DNA of 64,000 nt from Candidatus Methanomethylophilaceae archaeon. Its GTDB lineage: Archaea; Thermoplasmatota; Thermoplasmata; Methanomassiliicoccales; Methanomethylophilaceae. Within the stretch, counting starts at the first letter, position 1. Each line of letters begins with the position of its first letter. The translations under genes and the position numbers were made by a program. The notes below the pieces were generated by a model. The model made no database searches, was not told the origin of the DNA, and was given only the letters and a program-made list of their open reading frames with translations. The stretch lies in NCBI GenBank assembly GCA_016297775.1, contig JAEDGA010000003.1, positions 1-64,000 of the forward strand, read 5' to 3'. This document shows positions 1 to 8,614 of the stretch, in pieces.

Positions 1-178
1 TCGACGATCCCGGTACCCATCCCTATCCAATGTTGACCAGTTGGCCGGTAAAACGGTTCTCCCGAGATAATGGCCGCGGTGGTGTACATATGCGCACACG
101 CGCCCACGTTCCTTTTTTATGTAAGATAAAGATACGCCCTAAGTACCGACCGCCCGACGGCGGGAGGAGAGGGATAGT
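1..178. promoter_or_regulatory. Intergenic region with probable promoter of the aminotransferase-serA operon
   Basis: No gene is seen here. A T-rich TATA-like element lies near 114-122, and a strong purine-rich Shine-Dalgarno stretch (GGGAGGAGAGGG, about 161-173) sits just before the TTG start at 179. Whether something to the left of the window reads into this stretch cannot be told. Confidence 0.4.
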
Positions 179-1249
179 TTGGCAAGACAGTTGTTCACGG
201 TCGGGCCGGTCTATGTCGAGGACGAAACGCTCCAGGCTCAGACCAAGCCCATGATTACGCACAGATGCAAGGAATACAAGGCCCTTCACGGAGCCATCGT
301 CGAGAAGATCAGGAAGTGTCTCGGTACCGACGACGACGTCTTCCTTGTTGGAGGTTCCGCCACCGTACTCATCGAAGGAGCGGTAAGGAACGCAGTGAAC
401 TCCAAATCCCTCGGAATATCCAATGGTTCCTTCGGTAAGAGGCTCATCGAGTGCGGTACCGCCAACGGAAAGGATGTGGAGCAGATCCACGTCCCCTGGG
501 GAACCGCCATGAAGCCCGAGCACATCGAGGGCAAGGTCGCCAAGGACATCGAGGCCGTACACTGGGTGAGCAACGAGTCCTCCACCGGAGTGCTCAGCGA
601 CAGCGTCGCTCTCGCTGAGGAGGTCAGGAGGCAGAACCCCGATGCGCTCATCATCGTGGATGCGGTCACCTCCGCCATGGCGGCGGACCTCAGAGTCCCC
701 GAGCTCCGTCCCGACGCACTCGTGTTCGGTACGCAGAAGGCATTGGCCCTCCCTCCGGGACTCGCTATCGCAGTGGTCAGCGACAGGATCATCGAGAAGT
801 CCAAGAGCATGTCCAACAAAGGATTCTACACGGACTTCGTCAAGCTCAAGAAGAACGCGGACGACAACTACGCGCTCACGACGCCCCCCGTATCCCTCAT
901 GTACGCATTGGATTGGCAGCTTGACAGGATCCTCGCCGAGGGTATGCAGACACGCTACAGAAGACATGACGAGATGGCGAAGCTCGTCCAGGATTGGGCA
1001 GAGAAGAACTTCAACGGACTCTTCCCCGAGGAAGGCTACCGTTCCAAGACCATCGGTGTCGTCAACCGCGGAGATCTAGACTTCGACGCGTTCCACAACG
1101 CACTCAAGGCGAAGGGATACGAGATCTCCAACGGATACGGCGATGTCAAATCGTCGACTTTCAGGATCGGTCACATGGGGGACACCACTCCCGACATGAT
1201 CAAGAAACTCCTTTCCGCAATGGATGAAGTATTGGAGGAGATGCAATGA
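179..1249 (+). CDS. Class V aminotransferase (serine/phosphoserine-type)
   Basis: This is a 356-residue PLP-dependent fold-type I class V aminotransferase of the alanine-glyoxylate/serine-pyruvate group. The N-terminal FTVGPVYV resembles the substrate loop of the family, and the segment VFGTQKALALPPG near residue 182 holds the lysine expected to bind PLP. It begins with TTG, chosen because a strong GGAGGAGAGGG site lies just upstream and there is no better ATG. Its stop overlaps the start of serA by four bases. The related Methanocaldococcus protein MJ0959 is known to act as phosphoserine aminotransferase, so together with SerA it probably makes phosphoserine. The exact amino donor is inferred, not seen. 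Confidence 0.88.
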   Translation: MARQLFTVGPVYVEDETLQAQTKPMITHRCKEYKALHGAIVEKIRKCLGTDDDVFLVGGSATVLIEGAVRNAVNSKSLGISNGSFGKRLIECGTANGKDVEQIHVPWGTAMKPEHIEGKVAKDIEAVHWVSNESSTGVLSDSVALAEEVRRQNPDALIIVDAVTSAMAADLRVPELRPDALVFGTQKALALPPGLAIAVVSDRIIEKSKSMSNKGFYTDFVKLKKNADDNYALTTPPVSLMYALDWQLDRILAEGMQTRYRRHDEMAKLVQDWAEKNFNGLFPEEGYRSKTIGVVNRGDLDFDAFHNALKAKGYEISNGYGDVKSSTFRIGHMGDTTPDMIKKLLSAMDEVLEEMQ

Positions 1250-2829
1250 AGATTTTGGTTTCCGACCCCCTTTCAGAAGAGGGACTCACCATCCTCAGGG
1301 ATTCGGGTATCCCCGTGGATGTCAAGCCCGGACTCACCGAGGACGAGCTTTGCGCTATCATTGGAGAATACGACGGACTTGTGATAAGGTCCGGTACCAA
1401 GGTGACCAGGAAGGTCCTCGAGTCGGGATCCAAGCTCCGTGTGGTCGGCCGTGCGGGAGTGGGAGTGGACAACGTCGACATCCCCGCAGCCACCGAGAAG
1501 GGTGTGCTCGTGATGAACACCCCCTCAGCCAACATCCTCTCCGCAGCGGAGCACACCTGCGCGATGATCCTCGCAGCCGCAAGGAGGATCCCCCAGGCCC
1601 ACGAGTCCATGCACAAGGGCGAGTGGAAGAGGAGTAAGTTCAGCGGTATCGAGCTCAACGGCAAGACCCTCGGTATCATCGGAGTCGGCCGTGTCGGAGG
1701 AGAGGTCGCAAGACGTCTCAAGCACTTCAACATGACCCTCGTCGGATACGATCCCTTCCTTCCCCCGGAGGTCGCCGAGGACATCGGAGTACGTCTCACC
1801 ACCCTCGATGAGGTCATCGAGGTCGCGGACATCATGACCATCCACACCCCGCTCCTCCCCGAGACCAGGAACATGATCTCCATGCCCCAGTTCAAGAGGA
1901 TGAAGCCCTCCGCCATACTGGTGAATGTTGCACGCGGAGGGATCGTCAACGAGGACGACCTCTACACCGCACTCAAGGAGGGTGTGATCTCCGGAGCCGC
2001 CTTCGACGTATGGTGCGACGAGCCCCTCAACGACAACGAGAAGAAGCTTCTGGAGCTCGGAAACCTCGTCACAACCCCCCACCTCGGTGCAAGCACCGCG
2101 GAGGCACAGGAGAGGGTCGCGGTCGAGATCGCGCACTCGGTCATCAAATACCTGAGGGACAACGAGATCGTCAACGCCATCAACGCACCCCGCGGAAAGA
2201 TGGACCCAGTCACCGCACAGTACCTGCCCCTCGCCGAGAAGCTCGGACTCGCGGCGGCACAGCTCAACGGACAGAGGCCCATCGACAATCTGGAGGTGTC
2301 CTTCAACGGAGAGATCTACGACAAGAACACCAGGATGCTCAACCTTTCCATCCTGATCGGAATCATGAAGAGCATGGTCGGTCAGAGCAACGCCAACATC
2401 GTCAACGTGGAAGCCCTTGCTAAGGCGAAGGGAATCAGCGTCAAGGAGACCAAGAACAAGGATGCCCTGGTCTACGACAGCACCATCGGTGTCAGGATCG
2501 AGACCAAGGGGGATGTATTCGACCTCGTAGGTACCATAGTCGCCCACGAGCCCCGTCTGGTCGGAATCAACGGATTCAGGTTCGAGATCCCCATGTCCGG
2601 AGGTATGCTCCTCGCCCGCTACAGGGACACTCCCGGTACCATCGGTAAGGTCGGAAAGGTCCTCGGGGACAACGGCGTGAACATCGCCATGATGTCCGTC
2701 GGAAGGGACGCACCCAAGGGCACCGCTGTCATGGCGCTCAGCGTGGACGATCCCATCTCGGACGAAGTTCTCAAGTTGGTGGACGAGGCCTCCGGATTCG
2801 AGGACTCTAAATACATCTACATCGAGTGA
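1246..2829 (+). CDS. serA: D-3-phosphoglycerate dehydrogenase
   Basis: This 527-residue protein oxidises 3-phosphoglycerate to 3-phosphohydroxypyruvate, the first step of serine synthesis. The catalytic and Rossmann domains occupy about residues 1-310 (GIIGVGRVGGEVARR, then NVARGGIVNEDDL with the catalytic Arg region, and TPHLGAST with the catalytic His). An intervening domain follows, and a C-terminal ACT domain runs from about residue 455 (YRDTPGTIGKVGKVLGDNGV), where serine usually gives feedback inhibition. The length matches the long form of SerA. It overlaps the aminotransferase upstream (ATGA) and the small gene downstream (GTGA), so all three are co-transcribed. Confidence 0.96.
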   Translation: MKILVSDPLSEEGLTILRDSGIPVDVKPGLTEDELCAIIGEYDGLVIRSGTKVTRKVLESGSKLRVVGRAGVGVDNVDIPAATEKGVLVMNTPSANILSAAEHTCAMILAAARRIPQAHESMHKGEWKRSKFSGIELNGKTLGIIGVGRVGGEVARRLKHFNMTLVGYDPFLPPEVAEDIGVRLTTLDEVIEVADIMTIHTPLLPETRNMISMPQFKRMKPSAILVNVARGGIVNEDDLYTALKEGVISGAAFDVWCDEPLNDNEKKLLELGNLVTTPHLGASTAEAQERVAVEIAHSVIKYLRDNEIVNAINAPRGKMDPVTAQYLPLAEKLGLAAAQLNGQRPIDNLEVSFNGEIYDKNTRMLNLSILIGIMKSMVGQSNANIVNVEALAKAKGISVKETKNKDALVYDSTIGVRIETKGDVFDLVGTIVAHEPRLVGINGFRFEIPMSGGMLLARYRDTPGTIGKVGKVLGDNGVNIAMMSVGRDAPKGTAVMALSVDDPISDEVLKLVDEASGFEDSKYIYIE

Positions 2830-3227
2830 ATCGTATGAAGGGAATCGTCACAGTCGAGGAACTCACGCAGGCCATCCGCAACAGTCCGAACAACAGGGGT
2901 ATCGAAGAGGATGCGGCATACAATCTCGCGATCCACATCCTCAACTTCTTCGGTTATTCGGATAGGATCATCGACAACATCCTCGAGCCCGAGGACCGTG
3001 ATACCTTCTACATGCTGGAGGACGCCTCCATCCTGACCACCGAGAGGGAGGAGACCACCCTCTACGACGGAAGGGAGTGGAGGATCCACTACTGGCTCTT
3101 CAGACGTGAGAAGATCGCGGACCTCATCAACGACATCCGTCCCGAGGATAAGGTGTCCGACGACATCGGATTCCCCATGGATGACGAGGATATCTGGCAG
3201 AGGCCCAGCAGGGACATAGCATCCTGA
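2826..3227 (+). CDS. Small conserved archaeal protein, DUF6015-like
   Basis: This 133-residue acidic protein has no signal peptide or membrane segment. Its helical N-terminal half (EELTQAIRNS, then YNLAIHILNFFGYSDRIIDN) is followed by a stretch resembling a small winged or beta-hairpin segment (TTEREETTLYDGREWRIHYW). It recalls the uncharacterised DUF6015 family of Thermoplasmata and related archaea; the family name is from memory. The GTG start overlaps the serA stop; an ATG three codons later (2835) is an alternative. It lies between serA and the XPD helicase and is probably co-transcribed with both. I can suggest no function beyond a possible regulatory or adaptor role. Confidence 0.7.
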   Translation: MNRMKGIVTVEELTQAIRNSPNNRGIEEDAAYNLAIHILNFFGYSDRIIDNILEPEDRDTFYMLEDASILTTEREETTLYDGREWRIHYWLFRREKIADLINDIRPEDKVSDDIGFPMDDEDIWQRPSRDIAS

Positions 3228-3238
3228 ATGCCAGGCGT

Positions 3239-5185
3239 ATGATCGAAGGTCTGCCCTATGAACCGAGGCCGGGTCAGGACCGGTTGATACGTTTCATAAC
3301 CGATTCCTTGGAATCGGGCAGACACTCGGTCGTGGAGTCCGGTACCGGCACCGGGAAGACCGTCAGCGCGCTGGCGGCCACGGTGCCCTTCGCCAAGCGC
3401 AACGGGAAGCGTGTGGTTTTTCTTACAAGGACCAAGTCGCAACAGAAGCAGATAATGTCCGAGCTTCGTGCGATGTCGTCCGTCATCGATGTATTCGGTA
3501 TCGCGGTACAGGGACGTTCCGTCACCACCTGTCCGAGGATGGCATCCGATCCCGAACTCAGGACGGGATCGCCGGAGGAGATGTCCCGCCTGTGCTCTCA
3601 TCTGAAATCCAAGAAGGACGGGACCGGTTGCCCGTACTTCGATTCCATGCGCGATGCGGACATCGATGTGATCGTGGACGGACTCAGGGATCTTATGCCC
3701 GATCCGGAGACGTTCGCATCCCTGTGTGCGAAGGACGGTTATTGTCCGTACGAGATGATGAAGGCGGCGATACCGTTCGCGGATGTGATCTCCGCGCCAT
3801 ACACGTTCATGGTGATGCCGAACATACGCAGACATTTCCTGGGATGGATGAACGCCACCGAGCAGGACATCATAATCGTGGTGGACGAGGCTCACAACCT
3901 CCCGGATTATCTGAGGGATGCATTCACATCGGAATATACGGTACGCGCATTGTCCTATGCGGAGGCGGAGGCCAAGAGGGAGGGCGATCCGGAGGTGTCC
4001 GCCGGCATAACCGTCACGGATGTCGTATCCGCCATGAGGTCCTGCTTCGTGGAGGCCAACATGGAGTATCTCCGCGATACCGACGGGCTGATACCCTACG
4101 GTTTCCTGCAGGAATCGCTGATGGGTTCGCTCCACGTACCGTCCCCGATATTGGAGGCAGTGTTCAGGAACATGTCCGAACTGGGTGAGATAATAAGGGA
4201 ACGTTTGAAGTCCCAGCACCGTCTCCCGAGGTCCCACATAGGCTCGCTGGGGGATTTCCTTCAGTTCTGGACCCGTTGCGACGATATGTCGTACGTCAGA
4301 TTGATCAACGGCGGCGAGAACCATTCCCTGGAGGCGTATTGCATGGACCCGTACGAGGCTGCCGCACCGTTCAGGGATTGTTACGCATCCGTCCATATGT
4401 CCGGTACGTTGGAACCGATCCCGGATTATGTGATGTCATTGGGGTTGGAGAGGTGCAATCATGCATCCTTCCCCTCACCCTTCGATCCGGACAATCTGCT
4501 GACGCTGTACGTGGACGATGTAACCACCAGACACAACGACCTCCAACTGGATCCGGACAACATAGATCGCATAATGGACCACATAGTGGACCTGGTCAAC
4601 GGCGTGGGCCGTAATACCGCCGTGTTCTTCCCATCATACGAGATGATGAACCGTTTCGTCGTCAAAGGGTTGCAGGACAGGTTGGAGGGAGATGTCTATA
4701 CAGAGATCAGAGGCATGAGCCAGGCCGAGTTGATGGATACCGTGGACGGTTTCAGGTCGTCCACGGGAGGGATACTGTTCGCGGTCACCGGGGGACGTAT
4801 AAGCGAGGGCCTGGACTTCCCCAGCAGGGATCTGGAACTGGCGATAATCGTAGGTCTCCCCTATCCAAGACCCAGCGCTAAGAAGGACGCACTGATCAGA
4901 TACTGCCAGTACCGTTTCGATGACGGCTGGAACTATGTGGTCAGGATGCCCATGGCCAGGAAGATGAGGCAGGCAAGAGGCCGTCTGATAAGATCGGAGG
5001 ATGACCGGGGCGCAGCCGTCGTACTGGATTCCAGGGCGTTGCAGATCCCGGGATTCGGAGCCATACTGTCCCATGATCCGGTTAACGATTGCAACTCATT
5101 CTTCGACGGGCTTGTCACACCCACCGAGCTCGGGATAAGACGCAGGATCGTGGCGGACAATCAGATATCTGACGATCATCCATAA
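3239..5185 (+). CDS. XPD/Rad3-family ATP-dependent DNA helicase
   Basis: This 648-residue superfamily 2 helicase is related to archaeal XPD, a 5'-3' DNA helicase of repair and transcription-linked processes. Walker A is ESGTGTGKT (about residues 33-41), the DEAH box is VVDEAHNLP near 217, motif V/VI appears as GGRISEGLDFP and QARGRLIRSEDDRG. Between motifs I and II are cysteines at about 97, 120, 131 and 163-168, suited to the [4Fe-4S] cluster typical of the family. The ATG start follows the small upstream gene by 11 bases. The last 90 bases overlap the convergent GT87-like gene on the opposite strand, so the two 3' ends are antisense to each other. Confidence 0.92.
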   Translation: MIEGLPYEPRPGQDRLIRFITDSLESGRHSVVESGTGTGKTVSALAATVPFAKRNGKRVVFLTRTKSQQKQIMSELRAMSSVIDVFGIAVQGRSVTTCPRMASDPELRTGSPEEMSRLCSHLKSKKDGTGCPYFDSMRDADIDVIVDGLRDLMPDPETFASLCAKDGYCPYEMMKAAIPFADVISAPYTFMVMPNIRRHFLGWMNATEQDIIIVVDEAHNLPDYLRDAFTSEYTVRALSYAEAEAKREGDPEVSAGITVTDVVSAMRSCFVEANMEYLRDTDGLIPYGFLQESLMGSLHVPSPILEAVFRNMSELGEIIRERLKSQHRLPRSHIGSLGDFLQFWTRCDDMSYVRLINGGENHSLEAYCMDPYEAAAPFRDCYASVHMSGTLEPIPDYVMSLGLERCNHASFPSPFDPDNLLTLYVDDVTTRHNDLQLDPDNIDRIMDHIVDLVNGVGRNTAVFFPSYEMMNRFVVKGLQDRLEGDVYTEIRGMSQAELMDTVDGFRSSTGGILFAVTGGRISEGLDFPSRDLELAIIVGLPYPRPSAKKDALIRYCQYRFDDGWNYVVRMPMARKMRQARGRLIRSEDDRGAAVVLDSRALQIPGFGAILSHDPVNDCNSFFDGLVTPTELGIRRRIVADNQISDDHP

Positions 5186-6388
5186 CAGTACCAGCAGCAG
5201 AACGTTCCTTACAACCAGTATCAGTATGCCCGGTAACGAGAACGGATCCCCCGCATCCCTGAACGCATAGTTGACGATCATGTTGGCCTGTGTCAGGACG
5301 ATGGAACCTACGAACACGCGCACGCTGCGTCCGTATGCCCCTTCGCTCAGAAGGACGGCGGCGATCACAACGAAAGGTATGATCCACACAAGGTACTGCG
5401 ACGACAGTACCTTGCCTATTAGCATGAACAGCATGACCGTCAGGAAACAGGTCATGGAGAACAGCGGGAACATATCCTTCTCTTCTCTCCTGTTGATCAT
5501 GTACGCGTACGCCGCGTACGTGACCAATATCATGATTATCGTGATGTAGAGTATCCCGCCGGCTATGGCGTCGGGTACCGATCCGGTGATGTTGTCGGAA
5601 CCGTAACTGAACGCATATCCGATGTCGACCATACCGAAGTATCCGAATAACATGAGGAACGATGATACGATCGCCTCGGTCTGCATCCCTCTGTCCATGT
5701 GGTATGTGAGGAACATGAACATGCTCTCCGGGTCGGCTATCAGGAAGGGCAGCATGGATGCGCATCCTATCGCGAGACAGATGGCGATGCCCTTCAAAGC
5801 AGAGGAATAATCCCTCTTCGATATCAGATATATGAGCAGTACGGGTGCCAGCAGTGCGGGATACAGTTTGGTGACGGTACCCAGGGCGATCATGACCCAG
5901 GCCAGGTTCAGCCTGTCCGTCCTAACGAAATACAGCGCCATCACGCACATGATCATCGGAAGCACGTCGTACCTGTCAAGGATGAAATCCAGCAGGATGA
6001 TGCACAGGACGATGTAGAGGTTGCTGTATACCGATGGTCTATCCGTATAATACGATGCCATCCTATGCACGCATATCAATCCTGCAAGCAGGAACAGGTA
6101 TACCTCCACACCGAACGCGATCTGATATGTGAAGGACGAGAAGGAGAACAGTCTGGGTATGAGTATCAGGAGCATTGCGAAGGGCGGATATTCGGCATCG
6201 AAACCGCTGTACGGCATCTTCATGTCCACCATGGCCTCCGCATAACGGAAGTACAGCGTACCGACCTCGCTGGCTATACCGCTCAGTTGGAACGCCGTGT
6301 AGAATATAGCGGCAGCTATGACGAAGATGATGTTGAACTTCCTGATCTGTCCTTTGAGACAGTCGTCCATACCGCCGAAAGGTCTCAC
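5096..6388 (-). CDS. Multi-pass membrane protein, glycosyltransferase 87 (DUF2029)-like
   Basis: This 430-residue integral membrane protein has about nine to ten hydrophobic segments. The extracytoplasmic motif FDAEYPPFAM near residue 62 resembles the acidic loop of GT-C polyprenyl-phosphate mannosyltransferases of family 87. The likely role is transfer of a sugar from a lipid-phosphate donor to a membrane or cell-surface glycan. The first codon taken is a GTG at 6388, about 22 bases after a TATAAT element, which fits leaderless translation; an ATG at 6370 is the alternative. A GtrA-type protein is encoded just upstream on the same strand, supporting a cell-envelope glycosylation role. Its 3' end overlaps the XPD gene by 90 bases. 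Confidence 0.72.
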   Translation of the reverse strand: MRPFGGMDDCLKGQIRKFNIIFVIAAAIFYTAFQLSGIASEVGTLYFRYAEAMVDMKMPYSGFDAEYPPFAMLLILIPRLFSFSSFTYQIAFGVEVYLFLLAGLICVHRMASYYTDRPSVYSNLYIVLCIILLDFILDRYDVLPMIMCVMALYFVRTDRLNLAWVMIALGTVTKLYPALLAPVLLIYLISKRDYSSALKGIAICLAIGCASMLPFLIADPESMFMFLTYHMDRGMQTEAIVSSFLMLFGYFGMVDIGYAFSYGSDNITGSVPDAIAGGILYITIIMILVTYAAYAYMINRREEKDMFPLFSMTCFLTVMLFMLIGKVLSSQYLVWIIPFVVIAAVLLSEGAYGRSVRVFVGSIVLTQANMIVNYAFRDAGDPFSLPGILILVVRNVLLLVLLWMIVRYLIVRHDPASYPELGGCDKPVEE

Positions 6389-6433
6389 GTCCGGTAATCT
6401 GCAGACCCGATTATAACCCTATGTCCGTGGGCC

Positions 6434-6868
6434 TCAATCCTTCTTGCGGAAGACCACGAATTTGCTCAGGATGTAGTTGAGCACGATCTCCACTCCAGAG
6501 TTCACGCCTCTGGCGAACAGACCGGGGACTCCGAGGAATACGAAATCCAAGCCGATGCTCATCAGGAACGGGAACAGGACGATGGCGACGAGTCCCGTGA
6601 AGATCCTGGATGCGAAGAACTGTACCATCTCGGCACCCAACGTCATGGTGTTGGAATCCATGCTCCTGAACACGAAGTACTTGTTGACGAAGAAAGCGAA
6701 GACGACGGCGAAGAACCAGGACAATCCGTTGCTGACGGCATAATCCACGCCCACCAATGCAAGCAGGGCGTACGAGACCCAGCTTACGAGGACCGTGAGT
6801 GCGCCGAATACGATATAGCGAACTCCTTCATCGTGTTTCTTGACGAACTGTTCGATGTCGTCCCTCAT
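6434..6868 (-). CDS. GtrA-family membrane protein
   Basis: This 144-residue protein has four predicted membrane spans, as is usual for GtrA/DPMS-like proteins, with the typical pattern EGVRYIVFGALTVLVSWVSY in the first span and FFVNKYFVFRSM after the second. Family members are thought to help move polyprenyl-phosphate sugars across the membrane. It is the first gene of a minus-strand pair with the GT87-like protein, to which it could supply substrate. A TATA-like element (about 6888-6896) lies 25 bases before the ATG, so the mRNA is probably leaderless. The substrate cannot be read from the sequence. Confidence 0.85.
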   Translation of the reverse strand: MRDDIEQFVKKHDEGVRYIVFGALTVLVSWVSYALLALVGVDYAVSNGLSWFFAVVFAFFVNKYFVFRSMDSNTMTLGAEMVQFFASRIFTGLVAIVLFPFLMSIGLDFVFLGVPGLFARGVNSGVEIVLNYILSKFVVFRKKD

Positions 6869-6883
6869 GCCGTCTACTAATGA

Positions 6884-6942
6884 TAGCTGGTATAAATGGT
6901 TATCATATGGACATTGTCCGTTGTACCAATCCTATTATATGC
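6884..6942. promoter_or_regulatory. Divergent promoters of gtrA and carS
   Basis: Two TATA-like elements face apart. On the minus strand CCATTTATACC (about 6888-6898) lies about 25 bases before the gtrA ATG. On the plus strand TATTATATG (about 6931-6939) would start transcription near 6962, leaving a short carS leader with an AGAGG ribosome site at 6966-6970. Confidence 0.5.
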
Positions 6943-6976
6943 GCGAGGTTATGGCGTTCCTATAAAGAGGCAGAAC

Positions 6977-7552
6977 ATGGAGATCACAGAGATACTCATG
7001 ATGGTCGTCATAGGATTCTGGGTATACATCCCGGCTATGCTCCCCAACTCCAACGCGGCATTGATCGGTGGCGGTACGCCCGTCGATTTCGGAAAGTCTT
7101 GGAAGGGCCAGCGCATCTTGGGGGATGGAAAGACCTGGCGCGGATTCATCGGCGGAGCACTCAGCGGTGTCCTGATCGGTATCCTGATGATCGGGATCTC
7201 GGTACTTTGCGGAAGCGAGGATCACTGGGGATTCGGACCATCATGGGCAGATAACATCGGACTCCTGTTCTGCATGTCCTTCGGTTCACTCATCGGAGAC
7301 ATGATGGGTTCGTTCGTGAAGAGGAGATTGGGTATCGGCAGGGGTGCCAAGGCACCGTTGCTAGATCAGTTCGATTACGTGGTGGGATCCTTCCTGCTGA
7401 TGGTCATATTCTATCCCGGTTGGGTGTATTCCACATACTTCGAGGGATACCACATAATCGTATTCGTCATGCTCCTCCTGTTCGTGTACGCGTCCCACCG
7501 TATCGTGAACATAATCGGATACAAGATGGGTGTCAAGGACGAACCATGGTGA
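6977..7552 (+). CDS. carS: CDP-archaeol synthase
   Basis: This 191-residue membrane protein activates the archaeal lipid precursor digeranylgeranylglyceryl phosphate with CTP, giving CDP-archaeol. Five or so membrane spans surround the conserved loop KSWKGQRILGDGKTWRGF (about residues 37-54), which is diagnostic of the family, and a second conserved loop reads GDMMGSFVKRR. The ATG at 6977 is chosen over an upstream in-frame start at 6896 because AGAGG lies six bases before it and the promoter TATA box falls between the two. pyrE follows after four bases, so they are co-transcribed. Confidence 0.92.
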   Translation: MEITEILMMVVIGFWVYIPAMLPNSNAALIGGGTPVDFGKSWKGQRILGDGKTWRGFIGGALSGVLIGILMIGISVLCGSEDHWGFGPSWADNIGLLFCMSFGSLIGDMMGSFVKRRLGIGRGAKAPLLDQFDYVVGSFLLMVIFYPGWVYSTYFEGYHIIVFVMLLLFVYASHRIVNIIGYKMGVKDEPW

Positions 7553-7556
7553 TCAC

Positions 7557-8078
7557 ATGTCCGTAATGTCCGAAGCATTGGTCGACTGCGGAGCCCTCCA
7601 GTTCGGGGACTTCACACTCGCATCCGGAGCCAAGAGCTCCTATTACATCGATATCAAGAAGGCCAGCACCAACCCCTCCGTCCTCAAGCTGATCGCACAG
7701 TTCATGGCCGAGAATCTCAGGAACTCCGGTCTCAAGGTGGACCGCATCGCCGGGGTCGTGCTGGGTTCCGTCCCTCTCGCCGCCGCACTGGCACTCGAGA
7801 CCGGGATACCTTACGTCATGATCAGGAAGGAGAAGAAGGATCACGGTACCGGCAAACTCATCGAGGGAGACCTCCAGTCCGGCGACAAGGTGCTGGTGGT
7901 CGAGGATGTGATCACATCCGCAGGCTCCTCCATCAACGCGATCGAGGTCCTCAGGAAGGAGGGTGCGGTCGTTGAGAACGTGTATTCCGTCATCGACAGG
8001 GAGGCCGGCGGTTCCGACAACCTCAAGGCCATCGGTGTCACGCTCACTCCTCTGGTCAAGGCGTCCGAACTGCTCTGA
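7557..8078 (+). CDS. pyrE: Orotate phosphoribosyltransferase
   Basis: This 173-residue enzyme joins orotate and PRPP to give orotidine 5'-phosphate in de novo pyrimidine synthesis. The PRPP-binding motif is VLVVEDVITSAGSS (about residues 111-124), and the flexible loop with RKEKKDHG appears near residue 90. The start at 7557 is preferred to an in-frame ATG overlapping carS because the family begins close to the SEALVDCGALQFGDF segment and a GGTGATC site (about 7547-7553) sits just upstream. It lies between carS and a uracil-DNA glycosylase in what looks like one transcription unit. Confidence 0.95.
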   Translation: MSVMSEALVDCGALQFGDFTLASGAKSSYYIDIKKASTNPSVLKLIAQFMAENLRNSGLKVDRIAGVVLGSVPLAAALALETGIPYVMIRKEKKDHGTGKLIEGDLQSGDKVLVVEDVITSAGSSINAIEVLRKEGAVVENVYSVIDREAGGSDNLKAIGVTLTPLVKASELL

Positions 8079-8086
8079 GTGATACG

Positions 8087-8614
8087 GTGCGTCCGGACGC
8101 GGATTGTCGTCTTTGCGGTCTCTGCGAGGGCAGGACGAACATCGTACTGCCCGATGGGGATCCAGGTGCCAGAGTGGTCATCGTCGGGGAGGGCCCCGGA
8201 GAGAATGAGGACATACTAGGCAGGCCGTTCGTCGGCAGATCGGGCAAGATACTGGAGGACGCCATGGCGTCCGCAGGAATATCGCGTTCAGACGTGCTGA
8301 TCACCAACACCGTCAAATGCAGACCTCCGGGTAATCGCGATCCGACCGCGGAGGAGATGGCCGCCTGCAGACCGTTCCTGGAATCCGAACTGAGCGGTCG
8401 CGCTCTCGTCATCGGATTGGGGAGGTCCGCGGTCAGGGACCTCACCGGTTACGAGGGCAAGCTATCGGACATCGCCAACCGTCTCGATACGATAACCGTG
8501 ATGGGGGAGGAGATCGATTTCCTACCCACGTATCATCCCGCAGCGTGCATATACAACAAGAGTGCCAGATCCGCATTGTCCGAGGCGATGGAGATAGCGG
8601 GGCGGTATTTGTGA
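8087..8614 (+). CDS. Family 4 uracil-DNA glycosylase
   Basis: This 175-residue protein removes uracil from DNA to start base-excision repair. Motif A reads GEGPGENEDILGRPFVG (about residues 34-50), and motif B is TYHPAACIY near the C-terminus with the conserved His. Cysteines at 7, 10 and 13, one in VKCRPPG and one in AACRPFL supply candidate ligands for the [4Fe-4S] cluster of family 4. It starts with GTG at 8087, eight bases after the pyrE stop, and its stop overlaps the GTG of the following phosphatase gene. Confidence 0.92.
   Translation: MRPDADCRLCGLCEGRTNIVLPDGDPGARVVIVGEGPGENEDILGRPFVGRSGKILEDAMASAGISRSDVLITNTVKCRPPGNRDPTAEEMAACRPFLESELSGRALVIGLGRSAVRDLTGYEGKLSDIANRLDTITVMGEEIDFLPTYHPAACIYNKSARSALSEAMEIAGRYL

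Noticed and set aside
3089..4396. A 435-codon open frame opposite the XPD helicase
   Set aside because: XPD has clear helicase motifs across the same stretch; the antisense product has no recognisable motif or start signal.
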